Positions 17,951-26,030 of a stretch of 64,000 nucleotides of DNA are shown piece after piece. Within the stretch, counting starts at the first letter, position 1; each line of letters starts with the position of its first letter. The position numbers were made by a program, and so were the translations under genes. Under the pieces are notes generated by a model. The model had not been told where the DNA came from and made no database searches. It saw only the letters and a program-made list of their open reading frames with translations. This stretch comes from Arthrobacter sp. KBS0702 (GTDB lineage Bacteria; Actinomycetota; Actinomycetes; Actinomycetales; Micrococcaceae), in NCBI RefSeq assembly GCF_005937985.2, contig NZ_CP042172.1, positions 2,976,001-3,040,000 of the forward strand, written 5' to 3'.

Positions 17951-18721
17951 ATGGTGAGTACTGAACGAGCAATGAGCGGCCTGTCTGACGAGGAACTGAT
18001 GGCCGAGGGCGCCACCGCCCTGCCGGACAAGGAAGTCGCGTCCGTGCTGGACCTGAATGCCGACCTGAATCTTGGCATCGAGGCCGCAGCGCCGATCGAC
18101 CTTGCTGTCGCGGCCAATGCCAACGTCGCGGCCCCGATCGACGCCGCCGCTTCGGCGAACATCCTGTCCTTGGGCTCGGAGTCGCAGGCGCTGTCGGACC
18201 AGGGTGTCATCATCAACCAGGGCATCACCGCCGATGCCAACGCCACATCCGTCCAGGACAGCGGCATCGACCAGGCCACCGACCCCGCCGCGGGCACCAC
18301 CGCCGAGCCGGTCCCCACGGGAACGGCCACCGACGCCGGCACTGCCGGGACCGTCGACGCCGGCGGCGTGCTTCCCGACGGCAGCTTGGGCAGCGCTGTG
18401 GACGGCACGACCGGCGTCCTTCCGGACGGCACCGCCCCGGACCTCGGCGCGGCGACCGCCGGCGCCGCGGGCGCCCTCAACGGCAACCTGCTCAACGTCA
18501 ATGTCAACCTCGACGCCAACGCCGGCATCACCGCGCCGATCAACGGCGCGGTGGCGGCCAATGCCAACGTTGCGGCCCCGATCGACGCAGCCGTCGCAGC
18601 CAACATCGGTTCTATCGACAGCACCTCGTACGCCGTGTCTCAGCAGGACGCCATCATCACCCAGAACATCCAGGGCGAGGCGACGGCGTCGGCCGATCAG
18701 CAGTCGAACATCCAGCAGTAA
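17951..18721 (+). CDS. Unrecognised repeat protein, putative partner or substrate of the downstream M50 protease
   Basis: A 256-residue acidic protein not assignable to a family. It has no Cys, no signal peptide and no membrane helix. The N-terminus contains LSDEEL (residues 11-16), resembling leader segments of ribosomally made peptides. Two modules of about 70 residues (about 35-106 and 184-256) are direct repeats sharing AANANVAAPIDAA; each continues with a Gln/Ser-rich stretch (VIINQGITADANATS against AIITQNIQGEATAS). Between them is a Gly/Ala/Thr/Asp linker with two GVLPDG units. AGGAGT precedes the ATG; the GTG three bases later is an equally possible start. It ends six bases before the PqqD-M50 gene. 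Confidence 0.7.
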   Translation: MVSTERAMSGLSDEELMAEGATALPDKEVASVLDLNADLNLGIEAAAPIDLAVAANANVAAPIDAAASANILSLGSESQALSDQGVIINQGITADANATSVQDSGIDQATDPAAGTTAEPVPTGTATDAGTAGTVDAGGVLPDGSLGSAVDGTTGVLPDGTAPDLGAATAGAAGALNGNLLNVNVNLDANAGITAPINGAVAANANVAAPIDAAVAANIGSIDSTSYAVSQQDAIITQNIQGEATASADQQSNIQQ

Positions 18722-18727
18722 GACCAG

Positions 18728-21118
18728 ATGACTACCTTGCAGGGCGGGCCGTCCGCACCGGACGGCCCGCCGGCCGCTGCCCACCACGGCACCCTGCCGC
18801 CACCGGCTTTGGCCGACGGTATCCAGCTTCTTGGCCAGACGAAAGGCTCCGGCTACAAGCAGGCGCCCTCGCTGGTCCGTCGGGCCGACGGTCAAACGAT
18901 CCAGCTAACACGCCTGCTCTACCTGGTGTTGGAGGCCGTGGACGGGCGGCGCAGCCTTGACGAGATAGCGCAGCACGCGGGCAGCCAATCCGGGAAACCG
19001 GTCACTGCAGAAAATGTCCGTACCCTGATCGACACCCAACTTCTCCCCCTCGGTCTGCTGCGGCTGGCTGACGGCACGCAGCCGGAAGTCAAGAAGTCCA
19101 ACCCGCTCCTGGGCATGCGGTTCCGCTACTCCGTCACGGACCCGGAGCGCACACGAAAACTCACCGCGCCGTTCGCCACGCTGTTCAACCCGCTGATTGT
19201 CGTCGCCGTGACAGCCGCCTTCCTCGCCACCTGCTGGTGGGTGCTGATGGTCAAGGGACTGGCCTCGGCCACCCATGAGGCCTTCGCCAACCCGGGCCTG
19301 GTGCTGCTAATCCTCCTGGTCACTGTGCTTTCCGCCGGCTTCCACGAATTCGGCCATGCCGCCGCTGCCCGGCGCGGGGGCGCCACGCCGGGGGCCATGG
19401 GCACCGGCCTGTATCTGATGTGGCCCGCGTTCTACACCGACGTCACCGATTCCTACCGGCTGGGCCGCGCCGGCCGGATCCGCACCGACCTGGGCGGCCT
19501 CTACTTCAACGCGATCGTCGCCGTGGCCATCATGGGTGTCTGGTGGGCCACCGGTTTCGACGCTCTGCTGCTGGTGGTGGTCACCCAGATCCTTCAGATG
19601 GTCCGGCAGCTGCTGCCGATGGTCCGCTTCGACGGCTACCATATCCTCGCCGACGCCACCGGTGTGCCGGACCTGTTCCAGCGGATCAAACCGACCCTGC
19701 TGGCGTTGATCCCCTGGCGCAAGACCGATCCCGAAGCCCAGCTCCTCAAGCCATGGGCCCGGGCCGTCGTCACCGCCTGGGTACTCGTCACAGTTCCGCT
19801 GCTGGTCTTCAGCCTCGTCACCATGGTCCTCACCCTGCCGCGGGTTCTTGGTACCGCCTGGGACAACGGATGGAAGCAGCAGGCCATGCTGTCGCACAGC
19901 GTGGCCGCCGGCGACGTTGCCGACGCCGCCGTGCGCGCGCTGGCCATCATCTGCATCGCCCTGCCCATCCTGGGCATCTTCTACATCCTGCTGCGCCTGA
20001 TCCGGCAGCTCGTCACCGGCCTCTGGCAGCGGACCCGCGGCAAGGCGCTGCAGCGCGGGACGGCGATCGCCGCGATTGCCGCCCTCACCGCGGGACTGGC
20101 GTGGGCCTGGTGGCCCGGCGCGGAGAGCTACCGCCCGGTCCAACCCTACGAACGCGGCACCCTGGCCGACGTCACCACCGCCATCTTCCCCGCCGCCGCG
20201 GCCAAGGGAATGAAGCAGGGGCAGGCCGGCCGGACCGTGGCGCTCTGGCCTGCCGGCACGAAGAAGCCCACCCGCGAGGAACCGCAATTGAGCATGGTGC
20301 TGGTCCCCCGTTCGGCGCCAGCCCCGGCCACCGGAACCGGCACACCCACGAGCGCTGCGCCGTCGTGGGTGTTCCCCTTCGACAAACCGGCCGCACCCGA
20401 AGAAGGCGGTAACCAGTCGCTGGCTGTCAACACCAAAGACGGCTCGGTGGTCTACGACGTCGCCTTCGCCTTGGTCTGGGCAGAGGACGGGGACGACGTG
20501 CGCAACACCAACGAGGCTTACGCCTTCGCCAGCTGCAAGGACTGCGCCGCCGTCGCGGTCGGTTTCCAGGTGGTGCTGATTGTCGGGCAGGCGGACGTGG
20601 TCGTGCCGGAGAACCTCTCGGCCGCGGCCAACTACAACTGCCTCAGGTGCCTCACCTACGCCCTGGCCAGCCAGCTGGTACTCACCCTGGATGGCCCCCT
20701 GAGCCCGGACGGCATGACCAAGCTCCAGGCGCTATGGCAGCAGATCGCGGAGTACGGACGGACCCTGCGGAACGTCCCCCTCTCGGAGATCCAGGGGAAA
20801 CTGGAGGGGTTCAAGGAACAGATCATGGAGCTCGTCCGGACCGACCCCAGCGCGTCCCCTGGTGGCACCGCGACGCCGACCACGCCGCCGGCTGCCTCAC
20901 CGGGAGCCACTCAGTCCCCGTCGCCGGATGCCACGGTGCCGCCGTCGCCCGGTGAAACCATGGCCCCCGCGCCGAACCCCACCCTGGCGCCGGATCCCAC
21001 GACGGCGCCGGACCCCAGCCAGTCTGCTGCCCCCACAGCCCCGGCCCCCGCGCCGAGTACTGGCGGGGAGACGGCCCCGCCGCCGCCTCCGGCGAGCACT
21101 GCCCCGCCCGCCCCGTAG
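18728..21118 (+). CDS. PqqD-like domain fused to M50-type membrane zinc metalloprotease
   Basis: A 796-residue protein. Residues about 33-115 look like a PqqD/RRE-type peptide-binding domain (LTRLLYLVLEAVDGRRSLDE, then LLPLGLL). Membrane helices start near 152. The M50 zinc site is HEFGH (His206, Glu207, His210) in a helix, and the second motif is FDGYH (Asp302). About seven helices end near 466. The outer part (470-690) has two Cys pairs, SCKDC and NCLRC, and is followed by a Pro/Thr/Ala/Ser tail of about 100 residues. Similar architectures (YydH type) are annotated as peptide zinc metalloproteases. It has only a weak ribosome binding site, so coupling to the gene six bases upstream is likely. 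The substrate is unknown. Confidence 0.82.
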   Translation: MTTLQGGPSAPDGPPAAAHHGTLPPPALADGIQLLGQTKGSGYKQAPSLVRRADGQTIQLTRLLYLVLEAVDGRRSLDEIAQHAGSQSGKPVTAENVRTLIDTQLLPLGLLRLADGTQPEVKKSNPLLGMRFRYSVTDPERTRKLTAPFATLFNPLIVVAVTAAFLATCWWVLMVKGLASATHEAFANPGLVLLILLVTVLSAGFHEFGHAAAARRGGATPGAMGTGLYLMWPAFYTDVTDSYRLGRAGRIRTDLGGLYFNAIVAVAIMGVWWATGFDALLLVVVTQILQMVRQLLPMVRFDGYHILADATGVPDLFQRIKPTLLALIPWRKTDPEAQLLKPWARAVVTAWVLVTVPLLVFSLVTMVLTLPRVLGTAWDNGWKQQAMLSHSVAAGDVADAAVRALAIICIALPILGIFYILLRLIRQLVTGLWQRTRGKALQRGTAIAAIAALTAGLAWAWWPGAESYRPVQPYERGTLADVTTAIFPAAAAKGMKQGQAGRTVALWPAGTKKPTREEPQLSMVLVPRSAPAPATGTGTPTSAAPSWVFPFDKPAAPEEGGNQSLAVNTKDGSVVYDVAFALVWAEDGDDVRNTNEAYAFASCKDCAAVAVGFQVVLIVGQADVVVPENLSAAANYNCLRCLTYALASQLVLTLDGPLSPDGMTKLQALWQQIAEYGRTLRNVPLSEIQGKLEGFKEQIMELVRTDPSASPGGTATPTTPPAASPGATQSPSPDATVPPSPGETMAPAPNPTLAPDPTTAPDPSQSAAPTAPAPAPSTGGETAPPPPPASTAPPAP

Positions 21119-21202
21119 GTCGTCGTCGGGAGCTGGCGGCCGCCGACTGCTTGTCGGCACCACAGGCCGGGCGCAGGTGCGTGGGCCGCGGAAGCACGAG
21201 GG

Positions 21203-21260
21203 TTCGCCAAGAATGGCCGCCACGGGTACCCCCATGGCGGCCATTCTTGGCGAAGCGGTG
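21203..21260. repeat. Palindromic dispersed repeat, copy A (20-bp arms)
   Basis: Arms 21203-21222 and 21235-21254 are perfect 20-base reverse complements around a 12-base loop. Copies of the same element lie at 47174, 47340 and, partly, 48541. The rest of the gap 21119-21422 shows no gene. The hairpin may also terminate transcripts from both sides, but it has no T-run. Confidence 0.85.
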
Positions 21261-21422
21261 ACCCCCGTGGCGCCCACCGCGGGTAGCCAACTCCTCCCGA
21301 ACGCCAACGCTCCATCCCAGTTCATGGAAGCCCGAACCCTGGCCGGGTCCAGACGAGCCGCGGGATCACAGGGGCTGCAGAAGGCCGGACTCAGCGTGGA
21401 TGGGAGCAACTGGGCGGGAGCG

Positions 21423-21995
21423 TCAGTCCGGCTGCCGGGCCCGCCATTCCTCCGCGAGCATGGCGTAGACGACCTCGGTCGCCCACTGGCCCTTGTAGTG
21501 CCACTTGTCCACCTGGGTCGATTCCAGGCGCATGCCCAAACGTTCACACAGGGCCGCGGAGGCCGTGTTGAGGGCGTCCAGCTTGGCGTCGATCCGGTGG
21601 AATCCGAGGTCCTCGAAGCCCAGCTTCAGCAGCGCCGCAGCGGCCTCGGATGCGATCCCCCTGCCGCGTGCTTCCGGCGCGAGGCTCCAGCCAATCTCGG
21701 CCTGGCCGCAGCCGGGCAGCCACTTGAGCACTACTTCGCCGAGCAGCCCGGGTGAGTCCGCGGCTTCGATGGCCAGGCAGATCCAGTCGCCCTCCTTTTC
21801 GAAGACGAAGTTGGCGTACTTTCCCACGGACTCCATGGACTTCGTGTAGCTCTTCGCCTCCCCGGGCAGGAACCGGGCGGTTTCGGGCAGCGAGTGGTAG
21901 GCGTGGTAGGCATCCAGGTCAGCGGCCTCGAAGCGGCGCAGCACCAGCCGCTGCGTGCGGACGGGCAGCAGGATTGGCAGGTTGAGTTCGGTCAT
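21423..21995 (-). CDS. GNAT family N-acetyltransferase (RimJ/RimL type)
   Basis: A 190-residue acetyltransferase. The N-terminal TQRLVLRRFEAADLDAY is typical of the RimJ/RimL branch, the acetyl-CoA loop is LAPEARGRGIASEAAAALL, and LNTASAALCERLGMR marks the C-terminal strand-helix. Substrates of such proteins include ribosomal N-termini, antibiotics and small amines; none can be selected here. It is transcribed towards copy A of the repeat and away from ackA's end. Confidence 0.85.
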   Translation of the reverse strand: MTELNLPILLPVRTQRLVLRRFEAADLDAYHAYHSLPETARFLPGEAKSYTKSMESVGKYANFVFEKEGDWICLAIEAADSPGLLGEVVLKWLPGCGQAEIGWSLAPEARGRGIASEAAAALLKLGFEDLGFHRIDAKLDALNTASAALCERLGMRLESTQVDKWHYKGQWATEVVYAMLAEEWRARQPD

Positions 21996-22062
21996 GTCCC
22001 CAGCCTAGGACTCACACCGCCGTCGACTCCGTAGGTGCCGCTATGCGCCGCCAAGAGGGCTG

Positions 22063-23232
22063 TTACAGCGCAACCGATGACTGGGCGACGACGGCCGCCG
22101 TCGCCTCCGCGATCGCGCGCTCCTCGTCGGTCGGCACCACCAACACCGGCAGGGCGGAGTCCGGCGTCGAGATGACCCGGGGCTCCTTGGAGCGTTCGCG
22201 GTTCAGCCCGGCGTCGAGCTCCACGCCGAGCGCCCCCAGCCGTTCCGCGACCAGGCTGCGGAACTGGTGCGAGTTCTCGCCGATCCCCGCGGTGAACACG
22301 AGCGCCTTCGCCCCGCCGACGGCCACGTGGTAGCCGCCGATGTACTTCGACAGCCGGTAGGAGGCCACGGCGAGGGCCATCGCGGACCTGGCATCCCCGG
22401 CTTCGGCGGCCTCCACGACCGACCGCATGTCGTTGTTGCCCGCAAGGCCCTTGAGCCCGGACTGGCGGTTAAGCATGGAATCGATGTCCTCGGCGGACCA
22501 GCCGGCCCGGCCGAGGAACACCAGGATCGAGGGGTCCAGGTCGCCGGAGCGGGTGCCCATCACCAGGCCTTCGAGCGGGGTGAAGCCCATCGAGGTGTCG
22601 ATCGACTTGCCACCGCGGATGGCCGTGACGGAGGCGCCGTTGCCCAGGTGGGCGATCACGGCGTCGAATTCCTCCACCGGCAGGTCCAGCAGCGCCGCGG
22701 CCCGGTGCGCCACGTATTCGTGCGAGGTGCCGTGGAAGCCGTAGCGCCGGATGCCGTGGTTGGTGTACAGCTCATCCGGCACCGCATAGCGCCAGGCGTG
22801 CTCGGGGAGGGTGCGGTGGAAAGCGGTGTCGAAGACGGCCACCTGCGGCAGCTCCGGCCACTTCTTCGCGATGGCGCGGATACCGAGCACGTTGGCAGGG
22901 TTATGCAGCGGCGCCAGCGGGTTCAGCCGTTCGATGGCGCGGGTGATCTCGTTGTTGACCAGCACCGGTTCGGAAAACCGCTCGCCACCATGCACCACAC
23001 GGTGGCCCACGGCGTCCAGCGGGCGGTCGCCGAGGGCCCCGTGGATCTCCCCGTCCACCTGTTCCAGCGCCTCCGCGTGGTCGCGCGGGCCCTCGATCTC
23101 GCCGTCGCCGTCCCCGCCGTTGCCCATCCCGATCTTCTCGACCAGGCCCTCGGCGAGGACGCTGCCCGCCTCGACGTCGCGGACCTGGTACTTGAGCGAG
23201 GACGAGCCGGAGTTGATGACGAGCACGAGCAT
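22063..23232 (-). CDS. ackA: Acetate kinase
   Basis: A 389-residue ASKHA-fold kinase interconverting acetyl phosphate plus ADP and acetate plus ATP. Signatures are VLVINSGSSSLKYQV at the N-terminus, FHGTSHEYV, HLGNGASVTAI, DTSMGFTPLEGLVMGTRSGDLDP and VFTAGIGENS. Length is normal. It starts nine bases after the pta stop, so the two form an operon of the acetate overflow/assimilation pathway. A short Gly/Asp-rich insertion around residue 40 (GNGGDGDGE) is unusual but in a variable loop. Confidence 0.96.
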   Translation of the reverse strand: MLVLVINSGSSSLKYQVRDVEAGSVLAEGLVEKIGMGNGGDGDGEIEGPRDHAEALEQVDGEIHGALGDRPLDAVGHRVVHGGERFSEPVLVNNEITRAIERLNPLAPLHNPANVLGIRAIAKKWPELPQVAVFDTAFHRTLPEHAWRYAVPDELYTNHGIRRYGFHGTSHEYVAHRAAALLDLPVEEFDAVIAHLGNGASVTAIRGGKSIDTSMGFTPLEGLVMGTRSGDLDPSILVFLGRAGWSAEDIDSMLNRQSGLKGLAGNNDMRSVVEAAEAGDARSAMALAVASYRLSKYIGGYHVAVGGAKALVFTAGIGENSHQFRSLVAERLGALGVELDAGLNRERSKEPRVISTPDSALPVLVVPTDEERAIAEATAAVVAQSSVAL

Positions 23233-23241
23233 GGGGGCCTC

Positions 23242-25392
23242 CTAAGCCTTGGAGTCGACGGGCTGCACCGCGGCCTGCCCAGCAGGCGCGGCAGCCGGTT
23301 TGGCGGACTGCTGGAACGACTGGGCCTGGATCGCTGTGATGGCCACCGTGTTCAGGATGTCATCCACCGTGCAGCCGCGGGACAGGTCGTTGACCGGTTT
23401 GCGGAGCCCCTGGAGCACGGGCCCGACGGCGACCGCACCGGAGGACTGCTGGACCGCCTTGTAGGTGTTGTTGCCGGTGTTCAGGTCCGGGAAGATGAAC
23501 ACCGTCGCCTGGCCGGCCACGGACGAGCCGGGCATCTTGGACTCGGCGATAGCGGCGTCGACCGCGGCGTCGTACTGGATGGGGCCCTCCACCGCGAGGT
23601 CCGGGCGCCGCTGGCGGACCAGTTCGGTGGCCTGCCGGACCGCTTCCACTGCCTCGCCGGCGCCGGAACCGCCGGTGGAATACGACAGCATGGCAACACG
23701 CGGCTCGACGCCGAACTGGGCGGCGGTTTCCGCCGAGGCCAGCGCGATGTCCGCGAGCTGTTCGACATTGGGCTCCGGGTTGACGGCGCAGTCGCCGTAG
23801 ACCAGCACCCGGTCCGGCATCAGCATCAGGAACACCGAGGAAACGATTTTCACGCCCTCGCGGGTCTTCACGAATTCCAGCGCCGGCCGGATGGTGTGCG
23901 CCGTGGTGTGCGCGGCGCCGGAAACCATGCCGTCCACCACGCCCAGCTGGACCATCATGGTGCCGAAGTAGCTCTCGTCCTGCATGACCTCGAGCGCCTT
24001 CGCCAGGTCCACGCCCTTGTGCGCCCGGAGCTCCGCGTACTTCTGCGCGAAACTCTGGCGCAGCTCGGACGTGGCCGGGTCCACGATGTGGATGCCGGCG
24101 AGGTCGATCCCCTGCGTGGCGGCCAGCTCGCGGACCTCGGCCTCGCGGCCCAGCACGGTGAGCTCACAGACGTCACGGCGGTGCAGGATCTCCGCGGCCC
24201 GCAGGATCCGGACGTCAGTGCCCTCCGGCAGGACGATGTGGCGGCGCTGCGAACGGGCCCGTTCGATCAGGTCATGCAGGAACCGCAGCGGCGTCATCCG
24301 CTCCGGCCGCGGCAGATGCAGCCGCTCCAGCAGTTCGGCCTCGTCCACCCGCTTAGCCCACAGACCCAGCGCGGAGGCCACCTTGCGGCGGTGGCCGGAC
24401 CAGATTTCGCTCCGGACCTCGGAGACCCGTTTGGCGGTCACGTAGGTGTCGTCCGGGGCCGCGAAGATCGGGAACGGGGCCTGCGCCAGCAACGAGTAGA
24501 TGGTGGGGTCCGGGGCCAGGCCGCCGGTCAGGATCAGCGCCGACGGGACCGGGAATTCCGGCGAGAACGAGGAGGCCAGGCAGGCCACCAGCACGTCCGC
24601 CCGGTCACCGGGAACGATCACCAACGCCCCGTCGTCGAGCACGTGCAGGAAGTTGGCCACGTTCATGGCGGCCACCTTGACCGAGTGCACGTCGCGTTCC
24701 AGGTCAGGCAGCCCGGCCACCTGGCCGATGCCGAGCGCGGCGGCAACCTCGCCCGTGGTGGGCCGGGCAATGTCCTCAAGCTCGGGGAAAACGTACACCG
24801 GGCGTCCCGAGGCGCCCGGGCGGACCGCCGCGGCGATGGCCTCCAGGTCCCCCGGATCGGCGCGGTTGACCATGATCGCCAGCAGGGAACAGCGCTCGGC
24901 GAGGAGTTCCTTCCGGGCCACCTCGACGGCGTCCGCGGTTTCCGCCACGGTCCGGCCCTTCGCCCCGACGACGGCGACCATCGGCGCCGCGAGGTTGTTG
25001 GCGAGCCGGGCGTTCAGGTCGAATTCGACGGCGGCGTCCTGGCCGGTCAGGTCCGTGCCCTCGATGATCACGACGTCGCAGTGCCGGGCCATCTCCGCGA
25101 AGATCTCGACGCAGCGGGAGTCGATTTCCTCGCGCTTCCCCTCCGCGAGCAATCCGCGGACCTCGGCGAACGTCAGGCCGCTGCGGCAACGGTCGTCGTC
25201 CAGGGCGAAGCGGGACTTCATCAGCGCGACCATCGGGTCCGCGTCGGCGCGGCCGTGGACCACGGGCTTGAAGAAACCGATGCGGTCCGCGTGCCGGTGC
25301 AGGGTATCCGCCAGGCCCAGGGCAATGAGCGACTTCCCGGATCCCGGCGTGGTCGCACTGACGTAGATTCCTTTGGCCATGTGTCCCAGCAT
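23242..25392 (-). CDS. pta: Phosphate acetyltransferase (long form)
   Basis: A 716-residue enzyme making acetyl phosphate from acetyl-CoA. The N-terminal P-loop-like BioD/DRTGG region begins with GIYVSATTPGSGKSLIALGLA; a DRTGG-type middle domain follows; the C-terminal catalytic PTA domain has LPEGTDVRILRAAEIL, GMVSGAAHTTAHTIRPAL and FPDLNTGNNTYKAVQ. The start at 25392 has GAGGGG upstream; an ATG four codons later is possible. Its promoter region is shared with paaI and contains a PaaR-type site at 25433-25452. Confidence 0.94.
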   Translation of the reverse strand: MLGHMAKGIYVSATTPGSGKSLIALGLADTLHRHADRIGFFKPVVHGRADADPMVALMKSRFALDDDRCRSGLTFAEVRGLLAEGKREEIDSRCVEIFAEMARHCDVVIIEGTDLTGQDAAVEFDLNARLANNLAAPMVAVVGAKGRTVAETADAVEVARKELLAERCSLLAIMVNRADPGDLEAIAAAVRPGASGRPVYVFPELEDIARPTTGEVAAALGIGQVAGLPDLERDVHSVKVAAMNVANFLHVLDDGALVIVPGDRADVLVACLASSFSPEFPVPSALILTGGLAPDPTIYSLLAQAPFPIFAAPDDTYVTAKRVSEVRSEIWSGHRRKVASALGLWAKRVDEAELLERLHLPRPERMTPLRFLHDLIERARSQRRHIVLPEGTDVRILRAAEILHRRDVCELTVLGREAEVRELAATQGIDLAGIHIVDPATSELRQSFAQKYAELRAHKGVDLAKALEVMQDESYFGTMMVQLGVVDGMVSGAAHTTAHTIRPALEFVKTREGVKIVSSVFLMLMPDRVLVYGDCAVNPEPNVEQLADIALASAETAAQFGVEPRVAMLSYSTGGSGAGEAVEAVRQATELVRQRRPDLAVEGPIQYDAAVDAAIAESKMPGSSVAGQATVFIFPDLNTGNNTYKAVQQSSGAVAVGPVLQGLRKPVNDLSRGCTVDDILNTVAITAIQAQSFQQSAKPAAAPAGQAAVQPVDSKA

Positions 25393-25432
25393 ACTTACCC
25401 CTCTTGACAGCGGGCACCCGAATGGGATTACC

Positions 25433-25452
25433 TAATGAACATTCGGTAAATA
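25433..25452. promoter_or_regulatory. PaaR-type operator between pta and paaI
   Basis: Read on the minus strand the site is TTACCGAATGTTCATTA, matching the consensus of the other four sites (13152, 27372, 32858, 37827). It lies 20 bases before paaI and about 40 before pta, so it could affect both directions. Confidence 0.68.
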
Positions 25453-25471
25453 AAGCTGGAGGCAACGACGC

Positions 25472-26014
25472 ATGGCTGAACTGACGATTTCCGGGCTCAC
25501 ACACCCCATCCTGAAAGACGACTACGCCTCCGAGTGGATGGGCATTGAGGTCCTGGCGCTCAGCGACGGCCACGCCACCATCCGGATGCCGCTCCGCCAG
25601 GAAATGCTCAACGGCTTCGGCATGGCCCACGGCGGAATGATCTTCGCCTTCGGCGACACTGCCTTCGCCCTCGCCTGCAACCCGGTGACGCCGGGACCCG
25701 GCGAAACCGGGATCGACACAGGCACCATCACCGTCGCTTCGGGCGTCGACATCAACTTCATCAAGCCTGCCTTCCGCGGCCAGATCCTGACCGCCGTCGC
25801 CAACCGCCGCGCCAGCACCGGCCGCAGCGGCCTGTACGACATCCAGATTTACGCCGCGGACCCGGGCACAGGCACTCCGACGACGGCGCCAGCCGGCTCG
25901 GCTTCCGTCCCCACGGCCCCCGGTGAACTGCCCGCCGACGTCGCCACCAACGCCGCAGCGTGGGAACTCGTCGCCGAGTTCCGCGGCCGCAGCCGCACCA
26001 TCTCCAAGAAATAG
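25472..26014 (+). CDS. paaI: PaaI-type acyl-CoA thioesterase
   Basis: A 180-residue hotdog-fold thioesterase. The core has the family pattern MLNGFGMAHGGMIFAFGDTAFALACN, with the active-site Asp in FGDTAF, then GVDINFIKPAFRGQILTAVA and the segment RTGRSG-like ASTGRSGLYDIQIY. PaaI releases CoA from stalled hydroxyphenylacetyl-CoA intermediates. An insertion of Thr/Ala/Pro-rich sequence (about 130-160) lengthens it compared with E. coli PaaI (140 residues). It is followed 16 bases later by paaK. Confidence 0.88.
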   Translation: MAELTISGLTHPILKDDYASEWMGIEVLALSDGHATIRMPLRQEMLNGFGMAHGGMIFAFGDTAFALACNPVTPGPGETGIDTGTITVASGVDINFIKPAFRGQILTAVANRRASTGRSGLYDIQIYAADPGTGTPTTAPAGSASVPTAPGELPADVATNAAAWELVAEFRGRSRTISKK

Positions 26015-26030
26015 AAACAGGGAACCCCAG

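Noticed and set aside
22267..25407. Plus-strand open frame of 1046 codons opposite ackA and pta
   Set aside because: It mirrors two well-recognised enzymes, has no family motif, and is rich in Arg, His, Gly and Asp as antisense frames in high-G+C genomes usually are.
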